Assembly: GCA_002633005.1 (NCBI GenBank)
Contig: NMRA01000202.1
Span: 620,087 to 684,086 of the forward strand
Reading direction: 5' to 3'
DNA: 64,000 nt
Origin: Phoronis australis
Lineage: Eukaryota > Phoronida > Phoronidae
Position 1 is the first letter of the stretch; each line of letters starts with the position of its first letter. The position numbers and the translations under genes were made by a program. Of the stretch, positions 12,401 through 21,006 are shown one piece after another. Under the pieces are notes generated by a model, which saw nothing but the letters and a program-made list of their open reading frames with translations, was not told where the DNA came from and searched no databases.

Positions 12401-14932
12401 AGTTGATCCATTTTGAATCGTGTAGTAACTTATTTACTGTCATTTCAGGCTAAGTTGCTGGAAATTGAAGGAGAAAATGAGCGATTCAAAGTACAGTTGA
12501 AACAGAAAGATCAGGAGGTTGTGGATATTAAGAAGGTAGGTATTTTATATCATGTCCCGTCGGTGATTATGAACTAACTTAAAGGGCATACCCTTGTTTA
12601 GGATTGTTTTGACGTTTGTTTGCTGAATGCTGGCTAAAATGAAATGTGATCTTACGGTAAGACAGTCTCTGTCTTTTGATTGTTTTTGTTCTTGGGAAGT
12701 TGGGATTGACTTGGAGATATACATTAAATCTTTCACCAGGGATATGAAGCTGTGACTTCTAAATAATGTGCCAGTTCACTTTGGGTCTATTTTTTATTGA
12801 TTGGAATGATATTCTGTCCTTGCGATATCTCAACAGTTTTTGGACGAGAAAGAAAAAGTGAGCACGAGTTATCTTGTGGTGGATTTTGTGACCTATTTTG
12901 TTTGTAAGAGTGATTTGAGCATTGTTTGCGTTTATTTGAGGTTATGTATGATCAGCAAGTCCGTACACTTAGACAATTATCTACGAAATTATAGAATTTA
13001 ATTCGGCAAAATTATATATTTTCTGAAAGAAGAAATTCCATAGAAATTGTGTTTTGACTTTGTACCAATTTTCCACCAATTCGGTCACGTGACCTTGCTT
13101 TTTTGGGAAAAAGCAAGGTACTTTGTTAGCAAAACGACCGGTTCAATAACATTGACCAAATTTTGTACGATAGAAATGTAATAAGACTCAAAAATGCTGT
13201 TAAATTAATTTCATGCCACTTTAATTTTTTTTCATATACAAGTCCTGATAGTGGATCATGCAAAGTGGAACATTTTTGAAACAATCTCTAACAGCGTTTT
13301 GCTGAACAGTGTATAAAGCATAGTATCTGAAAGTTTCATGTGAATCTGATAATCCATTTCTGAGTTACTGTGTTTCAAAGTTGGCCAAAATTGGATAATA
13401 TTGTAGGGTCCTACATAACCTTAAAGCTTTTTACATTTTCAGTTCAGCATTTTAGTGTCAGTTTATGTTGGTTCCTGTGTTTTAAGCAATCTTGGATTTG
13501 CAGTGATTCATGACGTAATGTGTCTGATCGTTCTGGTTTAATGCATGCCAGTTTAGCGAATTTGATTTTAGCTCGAATCTAGTAAGTGACGGTTAGAAGT
13601 ACTTTTACTACTGCAGTGAGACAGACTCAGAAGGTGAATTTCATTACAGTTTCTTTGCTTTCACACACCATAAATTCTGTTAGTGTGATATTGTGTAAAA
13701 ATATTAGAACTCCATTTGTTCCATTGTGTTCATGAACAGTTACACTTGACATATCATTTGACAAGAGCTCTATTTTGTCCACTGTTCTTGAATTAGCTGT
13801 CTGAAAAGTTGCACCAGGAACGTGATCACGTGGCTGAGATCATACGGCAGGAGTTTGCCGACAAGATTGTGGCCACGGACGAGGACAACAAGAGACTGAA
13901 GAATGAGATGGCAGAGATGAAGTCGCGTAATCGACTGGAAGTGGAAAGAGCACGGGCGGAGGTGGAAGTGATACAGAAAGCAAAGGAGGATGAGATGGAA
14001 GAGGTGCACAAGAGGTGAGTTGGGGTGCAGAAGTTAGAGTAGGGAAATAGAATATAGTTGTGATCAGGAAGGTAGAGGAGCATGACAATCCTGGAAGAGT
14101 TGCATTAGACGTTGGTGTGGTACACGAGTCAGAACAGGGAAAGTGAAGGTAAATATGATTAGGAAGTCAGGATGAGATGGTGTAGAGGTGGGTGGGACCA
14201 GAGTGGGGAGAAAGAAAGTCGATGTGATAAGAAGGCAGAGGAGGATGTGACTCCTGGAAGAGTTGCGTTAGACGTTGATGGGGTGCTGGAGTCAGAGTTG
14301 GGAATGTAAATGAGATGAGAATGTTGGAGAAGGATGAGGATTATGGAAAGTTGCTGTAGAGGTGGGTGGGGTACAGACATCAGAGTGGGGAGAGTGAAGA
14401 TAGATGTGTTAGACGAGGATGCGGACGGTGTACAGTTGCTTCAGGGGTGGAAGAGTTGGGTTAGAGGTGTGTGGGTGAAGTAGTTGTAGTAAGAATAGGG
14501 GGGAAGATAATAGAACGGAGGTGAGGATAAATTGAAGAGGTGATGCACTAGAGGTGAATGGGTACAGTTTTGAAAGTCCTTGTCAAAATATGTTATTATT
14601 CACAAACTTAAATGTATAATGAAGACTTGGTTGCACATTGCAGCTCGTGTATGAAAGTCGATGTTTTCTTTGCAAATATGTATGTCACAGTAATTGATTT
14701 TTAGCACCAATTCTTTAAAAAGAATCAGCTGGTTAAAACATTTCATGTGCTCTGTAATGAGATGTACATTCTACGGTCTGTACTTGGTAGAGTGAAGCAG
14801 GCGATTGTAAAGAAAGAAGAAATGGTGAATCAGATGAGGCAGCAGTATGAGGCAGCACTAAAGAGGTCAGAGCATCTTGAAGGTCTGCTGGAGCAGCAGA
14901 GAAAACAGTTGTTGGGGGGGAAAAAGAAATGA
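2..14932 (+). CDS. CEP131: CEP131 (AZI1) centrosomal protein, 5'-truncated
   Basis: Centriolar-satellite and basal-body coiled-coil protein needed for ciliogenesis. Exons: 2-499, 1395-1643, 2543-2756, 3457-3632, 6010-6189, 6992-7117, 7350-7456, 8252-8348, 8917-9134, 10141-10366, 10854-11077, 11938-12022, 12449-12535, 12837-12857, 13797-14014, 14791-14932. All borders are GT-AG, phases agree throughout, and they join to 955 codons plus TGA. Seen: an IQ motif in exon 1 (ATKIQRFYRKFLRRK), an acidic Ser-rich middle, then continuous Glu/Lys/Arg-rich coiled coil from about window residue 380 to the end. Diagnostic CEP131 stretches include RHLSFIDQLIDDKKVLSEKC, VKGLEPEIQRLIAKHK and EIIRQEF. The reading frame is open at the left edge, so the N-terminus lies outside. 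The donors at 1644 (GTTGGT) and 2757 (GTTTGG) are weak but phase-consistent. Identity rests on recognising the human protein from memory; I am very sure of the family. Confidence 0.93.
500..1394 (+). other. CEP131 intron with dispersed-repeat copy
   Basis: Non-coding. About 695-1055 resembles 30110-30520 in the HID1 locus: both carry a motif close to CTTGTAGAGACATTTT, TATTGTTCCATAGATAG-like or inverse stretches, and a tail ending near AACATCGAAAACTGTTG. This suggests a dispersed repeat family with internal inverted sequence. Nothing else is recognised. Confidence 0.5.
2012..2512 (-). mobile_element. MITE family 1, copy A
   Basis: About 500 bp with ends related to AAGGTTATGTAGGNC. It shares blocks with five other copies here: a GAACGTCATATCTCTGAAAT-like block near one end, a TTTTTGAGATTTCATC-type block in the middle, and GTCACNTGACC/ATTGGTG near the other end. 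It lies in a CEP131 intron in the same orientation as copy C. No ORF. Confidence 0.6.
2803..3182. mobile_element. 380-bp MITE with ~40-bp inverted ends
   Basis: The left end (TGGGCCCGGTCTCTTTGTAC, then TCGAAACGAACTTGAAA) is matched in inverse at 3139-3182, which reads out to GGAGACCGGGCCCA. The interior is rich in TCGAGT-type words. It has no ORF and lies in the CEP131 intron after 2756. Superfamily unknown; the element boundaries are read from the inverted ends only. Confidence 0.6.
3839..4807. repeat. ~400-bp tandem repeat, 2 full copies and a partial
   Basis: Copy 1 is ~4002-4399 and copy 2 is 4401-4807. They differ at few sites: both contain the GATGATGACGAAGATGATGA tract, GCAGCAAGAGCGCTCAAC and a run ending TTGTTACAG. 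A diverged partial copy lies at 3839-4001. An N at 4400 sits exactly on the junction. GAT-rich ORFs here are repeat translations, not genes. Confidence 0.8.
4920..5300. promoter_or_regulatory. Promoter-like motif cluster in a CEP131 intron
   Basis: Within ~380 bp there are three YY1-type CCGCCATCTT motifs (4922, 5088, 5239), an NRF1-type GCGCATGCGC (5064-5073), and ETS-type CCGGAAGT (5101) plus the palindrome TACTTCCGGAAGTA (5284-5297). This combination is typical of ubiquitous TATA-less animal promoters. No exon is recognised next to it, so it may be an internal promoter, an enhancer or a transposon-borne promoter. Confidence 0.35.
5301..6009 (+). other. CEP131 intron remainder, no recognised content
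   Basis: A+T-rich intron sequence between the motif cluster and exon 6010-6189. Short ORFs lack composition or similarity I can recognise. The acceptor TTCTTCAG ends at 6009. Confidence 0.6.
6190..6991 (+). other. CEP131 intron, nothing recognised
   Basis: Intron between phase-0 exons. I see no repeat, RNA gene or conserved ORF in it. Confidence 0.6.
7100..7266 (+). repeat. 84/83-bp tandem duplication across a CEP131 5' splice site
   Basis: Copy 1 (7100-7183) contains the last 18 coding bases of exon 6992-7117 and its GTATGT donor. Copy 2 (7184-7266) repeats the same bases with GTATGC at 7202, and differs by one T in a T-run plus a few substitutions. Reading on from 7118 to the second donor is in frame but meets TAA, so the first donor is the functional one. 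Confidence 0.9.
7457..7895 (+). repeat. ~35-bp minisatellite beginning at a CEP131 splice donor
   Basis: About 12 degenerate copies of a unit near AGTACAGACACAGCCCNGGG followed by ATCTCCCATTCTAG. The first copy overlaps the donor of exon 7350-7456 (GTAAGTACACAGCCCAGG). It occupies the start of the intron and fades before 7920. Confidence 0.85.
9131..9230 (+). repeat. Duplicated splice-donor segment in CEP131
   Basis: CAAGGTAGGGG, formed by the last exon bases and the donor at 9135, recurs 40 bp on at 9171. The sequence after it (ATAGTGCAGGCAAAATGA versus ATAGTACGCGGAAAATGA) matches after a short insertion. A weaker third copy may follow to ~9300. Confidence 0.65.
10367..10600 (+). repeat. 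Degenerate repeat starting at a CEP131 splice donor
   Basis: The donor GTGAGTG at 10367 is echoed by GTAAGAG at 10453, GTGAGTG at 10505 and GTAAGGAG at 10575. Each is followed by a G/A-rich stretch like GAGGAAAAATTTGTGG and AGAGACNTNGGGTGNGTGG. About three to four copies of a 50-90-bp unit. Antisense ORFs of 100-190 codons over this area are by-products of the purine bias. Confidence 0.6.
11044..11460 (+). repeat. 21-bp minisatellite plus exon-end copies at a CEP131 donor
   Basis: From the donor at 11078, GTAGGTCAAGGGGCAGGTG repeats about seven times at 21-bp spacing to ~11225. The coding end of exon 10854-11077 (TGTGAGAGGGCAGCGGAGAA then CAGGATCAAG) is itself copied at ~11287-11318 and ~11410-11437 with substitutions, the first copy again followed by a GTAGATCAAGG donor-like stretch. 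Confidence 0.85.
12837..12857 (+). CDS. CEP131: CEP131 21-nt microexon (FLDEKEK)
   Basis: A pyrimidine-rich stretch ending in CAACAG precedes seven in-frame codons, followed by a strong GTGAGC donor. Flanking exons end and start in phase 0, so including or skipping it keeps the frame. The seven residues continue the coiled coil and equal exactly one heptad. From memory, the human protein has no residues here, which suggests an optional exon. No transcript data are available, so its use is inferred from splice signals and phase. Confidence 0.6.
12938..13426 (+). mobile_element. MITE family 1, copy B
   Basis: It starts near GAGGTTATGTATGA and ends near TCCTACATAACCTTAAAG, so the ends are inverted repeats. 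The internal GGTCACGTGACC palindrome and the CATTTCTGAGTTACTG block match the other copies in reverse orientation to A and C. It lies in a CEP131 intron. Confidence 0.65.
13975..14566 (+). repeat. ~85-bp degenerate repeat starting in the penultimate CEP131 exon
   Basis: The exon end and donor (GAAGAGGTGCACAAGAG, then GTGAGTTGGGGTGCAGAAG) are echoed at ~14112, 14184, 14274, 14358, 14464 and 14550. Each echo reads like GAGGTGGGTGGGGTACAGA plus AGAGTGGGGAGAGTGAAGAT. About seven copies fill the first 550 bp of the intron. Confidence 0.7.
14791..14932 (+). CDS. CEP131: CEP131 terminal coding exon
   Basis: The acceptor TTGGTAG is followed by the conserved C-terminal helix (RVKQAIVKKEEMVNQM onward to EHLEGLLEQQRKQ) and TGA at 14930-14932. 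The preceding exon ends in phase 2 (AG) and this one supplies A, restoring Arg. The human protein ends in the same way, shortly after LEELLEQ, so the stop is probably authentic. Confidence 0.88.
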
Positions 14933-15585
14933 TGGCAATGAAAGGTGGTGTTAGAGATGTGATAGAGAAGTGACTGAGTGGTGATCAGTGGCATTTCAAC
15001 AGTTATGCGGGTAAGGAGAAATGATGGCAAGGTGGTAAATCATACAAGGATAGATGTACATTGTTGGTGGTAAAATCTGCGCAATTTTTGAAGGAGATCT
15101 GACTTTGATGGATTAACTTTTCAACCCGCGGTGGGTTTTTGTTTGCCAACAAGACGTTAGCGAAGAATGCTGGGATGAATTTAGTGGAGACATTGCGGAA
15201 GTTGCAGCTATGAGAAGGTGAGGAGAAATGATGGGAGTTTGCTGAAGTTGTCTGTTTGGAATGGATCCTTAGAGGTTCACTAAGGTGTGACATTTGTCAC
15301 TGTGTATCATTGAAGGAAACAAGTTTGGTGAAGATGAATAAGTGTCTGTGGTTGTACTGTTAGTTACGTAACATATGAGGATAGAGCGAAGGTGGGCTAT
15401 GTTGGTTTTTGTTTCTTCTGTCAGATCTAAGTCGACAAAGGAGATCATCGGAGTGCATGTTATATAATCGAGTACTGTACAATGTACTGAAATGGTTTGT
15501 TTTTGTAAAGCCTAGTCATTTTAGTCATTTCCTTGTGCCAGAATGGACAGTACATGTGAAAGTTAGGTTAACTTTGAAGTTTGTT

Positions 15586-15710
15586 AAAGGGACTCGGTCG
15601 ATTTTGGGGCAGAAAAAATATTTTTGGGATTGTTGGAGTTATTAGCTTAGACCAGAGCTATAAAACACCAAAATCAGTTGTCTTTTAAGAGTTCATTTGG
15701 AATCATTGAT
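15586..15710 (+). repeat. Dispersed repeat family 3, copy in CEP131 3' region
   Basis: The block GTTATTAGCTTAGACCAGAG, then CTATAAAACACCAAAATCAGTTG, recurs at ~56715-56860 (GTTATTAGCTTTGACCAGAG...) and more weakly at ~43545-43680. A TTTTGGGG-GTTGTTGG stretch lies upstream in each. Full limits are not resolved. Confidence 0.45.
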
Positions 15711-15879
15711 TCTCTATGTTGGCTTCCAGATATTCAGTAGTGTTTTCTAAAATTGATTCTAGTGTTTTCATATTAGTTAAAATTGACAAGGTCAGTGACG
15801 ATGACAAGTGTTTTACGAGTATCGACAGGCATTTGGAATACGCTTAAAATACTCGTCAACTTGCAGCATTGGCTTTAAT

Positions 15880-15950
15880 ATAGCTCTTCTAGCAAAGCAT
15901 TGTACTGTGGCTGTCAAAGTCATGGGTTTGAATCCCTATCATGGGGCTGA
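15880..15950 (+). repeat. tRNA-like SINE fragment
   Basis: A strong RNA polymerase III B-box-like sequence, GGGTTTGAATCCC, lies at 15923-15935. A weak A-box-like TAGCTCTTCTAGCAAAGC is 43 bp upstream. The cloverleaf is poor, so a decayed tRNA-derived SINE head is more likely than a tRNA gene. Confidence 0.35.
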
Positions 15951-16405
15951 TCTCATTGATACCCATATCCCTTAAATCGTCCTTTCTCGGAGTGTGTTTC
16001 TGTATCTGTAACCTGTCCTGCAATTATTTCTGAGTAACCTCTATTAAATACCAATGTGATAAAGTTTTTAAACATTAGCATGATTGCTTACTAAAGGATA
16101 GTCAATGTGTAGTTATAGTTATTGGTTTATGTACTTAATGTTTTTAGCACATCTTTGGATTTATTTGCTGTGCCTTATTTTATAATCACTGCCTGTGATG
16201 TCATAGTTAGGGTTGTTCCACGGTTGGACTTGACTCAAGCTGTGTTGTTATGAATCTGTTATGTTGTACTTTATTTATTCTATTGTACCTATTACAACTG
16301 TGCTTTCTAAGAAATTTCAAAACTGCCTTCATGTGCTACAGACTCAAGTTTTTCTTTTGTAAATTTTGCATCTTGTGGTTTTCAAGGGTGCACCTAGATT
16401 TCTAT

Positions 16406-16411
16406 AATAAA
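16406..16411 (+). promoter_or_regulatory. Candidate CEP131 polyadenylation signal
   Basis: AATAAA hexamer 1.47 kb after the CEP131 stop, with T/GT-rich sequence further downstream (16530-16570). It is the most canonical signal before the opposing HID1 signals at 17121-17137. No transcript evidence is available. Confidence 0.35.
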
Positions 16412-16430
16412 CGCTCAAAAGTCGCGTCAC

Positions 16431-17120
16431 ATCAGTCCAGCAACACAATGCATCAGATTCACGGCATAAATCACGAAGATATAATTAACTAGGTGAGGAT
16501 CTGACCAAAACATTAGCTGTTCATTCATGCGAAGATGGGTTAAGTGTGTGGGCGTGTTGTCTTAGTTTAAAATACATTATTGGTGCAAGGCATTTTGAGT
16601 TAACAAAATACGGTTTTCCATTATTTTGCACTTGAAGGGGCTGAATGCTGGAGACCATCCCCTAAATCCAGTCTCTTAGACCAATTTCCAATCTGGCTAG
16701 GAAATTTCATCGCAATGGAAGTACAAATTTTTGTTGATGCCATCATGTCCCAACACACCCGTAAATAAAAATTACACTCTGGAGTATGTCTATTTTTGAA
16801 AATGCTATTAACCCGCCTTCAGTTAAAAATACTATCTTTTGACTTGGGCAGCAAACTGTTAGAAAACTAGTCTTGACTTCCTCAAGCAGATTAGAAACGA
16901 TATCTGGGCTTGAGAGAACTGACAGTACATTATTGCTTAAACCAGGCTAGAGCTCGGTGCATGTGACCTCATTGGTATGTCAAACCAACAGTAAGTCTTC
17001 CCAAGCAAAGAGTACTTTCTAATCTGAATACGGAACAAGTCGCGATGAGAGTAGTTTATGGCAAGCGGCCTGAATCAAGTTTTTTAACAGAAGGAAGAAA
17101 ATAACCACGTGACAGGTTAT
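16431..17120. other. Interval between convergent CEP131 and HID1 3' ends
   Basis: No coding signal. The two genes point at each other, and this ~700 bp holds the presumed transcript ends. Both AATAAA-type signals flank it. Confidence 0.5.
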
Positions 17121-17137
17121 TTTATTTGAAGTTTATT
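17121..17137 (-). promoter_or_regulatory. Candidate HID1 polyadenylation signals
   Basis: TTTATT at 17121-17126 and 17132-17137 read as AATAAA on the minus strand, 3.9 kb after the HID1 stop. Closer TTTATT hexamers near 19828 and 19857 could give a shorter 3' UTR. There is no transcript evidence. Confidence 0.3.
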
Positions 17138-20100
17138 TGACGTACAACAGATCTCTCCACAACCACTAATTCATCTACTTTGTAGGATTATCACGGCTAT
17201 GAAATGTCACATGCCAATCAAAAAACTTGAAACACAAATTCTTATTGAGGAATAAACAAAACAAGTCTTACTAAAAAAAGAAAATACTTTAGCAATACTA
17301 AACTTGAACCTCTTGTTACCGAGACAAAAATAGGGATAAACTAATGTAATATAAGTTATATGAAGCACCCAAAATATACACATAAAATCAATGTAGACAA
17401 CACTGCAAAGCTGAGCATGATTTTTTTAAATTACAACATCTAAGGGTCATATCACTCGTACACTAACTTGGAAGTGAGCACATAGCGTCTTTTACAGGAA
17501 TTTTCAACAAAAGCTGACCATTGCCTTTATAATGAAAAAATACTTAGGCAACTATCATAAATATTTTCAAGGAGGGTATACTCATTAGTGTTCACTTGTC
17601 CACACTTACAGACTACACAAACACCTATTAAGTCAAAGCTGAGAACAGGAAGGTAAAATATTTATGTAACTTCACCAGATTTATCAGCTTTTTGTTCACA
17701 ACTAACAGTAGCACAGCAATTCTCCACGTATTTTGCCCAAAAATAATTCCAAATTTGCCATTTTTCAGTTCTACCTTGCTGCAAATAAGGGAAGATTTAG
17801 ATGTTCTATGACATCTATACTGTCACATAAAACCGTGCTAGTAACAGATTGAAATTATCTTTACTTTTCTGAAGAAATTTGGCAAAATAAAATTTCACTT
17901 GTCCATCATATTGCCTGCTCAATAGGTGAAGAATTGCAGTAGATTCTGAATATCAAGAAATTATTCAATTTAATTAATATATTAATCGACCTAAAGCTTC
18001 AGTGGCTGATGCTATCTCAATGAAAAACAAAGAATTTATACACAATGGATATAAGTGTTTCTAGCACTCAGAAGACAGTATTAATTTAACTGGAGCTTGG
18101 TATTTACATAAATGCAGTCAAGCTCTGCCTATGGAAGCTCTGTTGAATAACGTTGTGCAACCCACGAATCAACTTAGTTTATAGCAATGGCAACTACTGC
18201 ATTTACTCGAGCCAACTAGCTCCTCTAGTGTTAGAAAATGGAATCATCAAGGCTGTGACTGATTATGCACTACCAAAGAAACATTCAGATATAACATGTA
18301 CCCGGTAATTGATCTTCACTGACCCAACCTTGGTAAATCGCATCTGTATAACATCTACTAATTCTAACCACACATATGACTACTATGGGCAATGTAGAGA
18401 AGTGGATTACAACTCGGATGAACAGTAGGTTTACAAGCAAATATTCTTTAAGCAATTATGAGACATTTTCAGCTGCATAATCGGCAACCTGAACAACATG
18501 GATGACAAAGCTCCTCACTCATCTACAAGGACCTGTAAACTCAATTTACCGACTCGAAAAAACTCATGCCCAAACTGACTCTCGAAGCATGGCTCAGACG
18601 CAGGTCCCCTGGCAACGTGGTTCCAGCACCTGTAAACACGGCCGTGATTTTTTGGGTGAGAAAGTTGTTTTAGTAAGTGTAGGCACCAGTATGAGTTGGT
18701 GAACTGAATTACAGGTCCGTGAATCGTGTTCACAAGTGTGTGAGCCATGCTGTTCAGGTAGCCTGATTACTAACTACCAAGCCAACATTAACAGATTATC
18801 TTATTCAATAAGACAATGTATAATCATTTCTTGATGCATGTGTATTGCATAACACAGTTTGGCACTAAAAACACCTTTAACTAATCTACCTGAACCCACA
18901 TACATGCCCCAATTGTTTCACTGCTCAATGGCCTCTGGAAAACCCAAGTCACTTGAATGGTTGCAGTAGGTTTTAACAGTTATTTCGTAACCCATTAAAT
19001 ATTGACGTCATCTCCAAGCAATAACCTACAGAGCACGAACGAATACAGTCAAACTGGGTTAAAAGTAACGTTCCTGGAACTTTTTAACATGTTCTTTGTA
19101 ACTGAAATTCAAACCAAATTACTTATCAGATGTATTCCAGTACAGTTGATTTGTCGAAAAGTACATTAGAAGTAAAGTACACAAATTTTATAGACTAGGG
19201 TGGTCCCATTGTGGCTCGACTGTAACAAATAATCTGACACAAACGGTCACGTTTTGACTATAAAAACAATAGGTAAAACAGCAATCTGTTTAGCCAATTA
19301 AAAGTCACACACCAAGCCACAATATGTGAATGGCAGACAGAATATCTACAATTGCTGCTCTTCCCACCACATAGTGCTGCACCTTCTGAGCCATGTCTAG
19401 AAATCTTGAGCCATGTTTGAAGAGCCTGAATTTTGTCTACTTTACAAGACAATTTGTTGAAATATTATTGCACAATCACGGTACTACTTTTTTGCTGCAA
19501 AAATGGTAGTGACAAGATGAGTGAGTTAAAATTAATGACTGTGTGGCTGTAGTTCTTTCTGCGAAATAGTAGACAGGGAGATTGGGATGCAAAATAGAGA
19601 CGCACAACTTGCACCATGTTTGGATTTTTGCTCAGGGAGATCTCTGTATTGCACACACTGGTTCTAATCAGTAAACACATAAGCAGTGTAGTTCAATTCA
19701 TCAACTAATAAACATCCCACCATTTCCTGTATGCTGTTGGCCAAATTTAGATGTAGCCTCTCACAGAGTTTGATATCGATTTATTACTAACACCAGTCAG
19801 TGGACACTGACTTACTACTCACAGTGCATTTATTTTTTTCAATAAAAAGGACAACCATTTTATTGTCAGAAAAATGGCGAAATCCTCTAGGAAGAATTAC
19901 AGTCAAAGGATTAATCACAATTCATGTCTTCCTGGTTTGAATACCTCCAATCTGTGACTACCTGAGGTTTGATGAAATTTTCGCATTTTTTTAACTACAT
20001 ATTCAACTACTTGGCATAAGGGTTCTTCACTCACATTACAGTCACGGCACAGAGTTACAGAACAGAATTTTAAAGATGGGAAGAAATGACCACTGGGTCA

Positions 20101-21006
20101 AACACAAAACTTATCTCCCATGAATACCTATTAAAACCATGAAGAATATGAGAGACTTACAAAGCAAATGACTACAGTTAGTCACTTGGGATTGGTGACG
20201 TCTGCTGCCACCTTTGCCTCCCCTCTGCAAAACTTAATAAACCCCAGTATAACCTTGGTTGATGAAAATACATGTGCAACCGTGTCCATTATTTCTATTT
20301 CCCAATTTTAATTTGCATTATAGTACCATAATTTAAAACATCCATTGATGACAATAAATACCTTACAACTAGTGTATTACATTTCATTTGTGCCACACCT
20401 AAAACACAACTGCAATAGTTTACAGGAAGAAACAGTACACCGGACCTTTCTACGAAGAGATTGTTAACCACCTGGCACAAAGAATTTTGGGACATATTTC
20501 TACTACAGTGATGATTTGGCAAGAAGATCAATATATTATATGCAATGGAGATGGTTGCAGTACTAATAGAAGTTGATCGAAAACGTGAAGCAACTATGAA
20601 TCATAAAAGATGGCAGAAATATGGCCCACAGTTCATTGTGCATATTAAAAAACTCTTGGACCTGACCGCGGGACCAAATTTCTGAACTGAGACTCAGATT
20701 CAGACTTGAAACGTAACGAATGATGCAACGTCATTCAAGTACAAATTTTTTGTTTACTTGAAGCGGGACATGCAGTTGGTCAATTTCACAGTCGAGTTTC
20801 GAGTTCAGAAAATAGACACCGTACCCTGATTACAAAGTTACAAATCCACAGGTGCTCCATGCATAACTCAAGAGCAGATCAAGGTAGGCCTCTGGTACCC
20901 AATGCTTCGTCATCTTCGAAACCACAAACCTCAATTCACAAATCACATCACCTATTGATACATTCGGCTTGTATGCAGACTACAGCGACATGCTGCAGCA
21001 AGATTC
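17138..21006 (-). other. HID1: HID1 3' untranslated/flanking region (inferred)
   Basis: About 3.9 kb without any coding exon that I can connect, lying after the HID1 stop. Scattered short ORFs show no recognised protein. A long 3' UTR is plausible but unproven. Confidence 0.4.

Larger units (their letters stand above)
14933..16430 (+). other. CEP131: CEP131 3' untranslated region (inferred)
   Basis: There is no coding signal after the stop. Short copies of the stop-codon neighbourhood (a GAAATGATGG core) recur near 14925, 15017 and 15226. A repeat-family piece lies near 15590-15700 and a tRNA-like B box near 15923. The first plausible polyadenylation signal is AATAAA at 16406-16411. The 3' limit is a guess. 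Confidence 0.4.
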
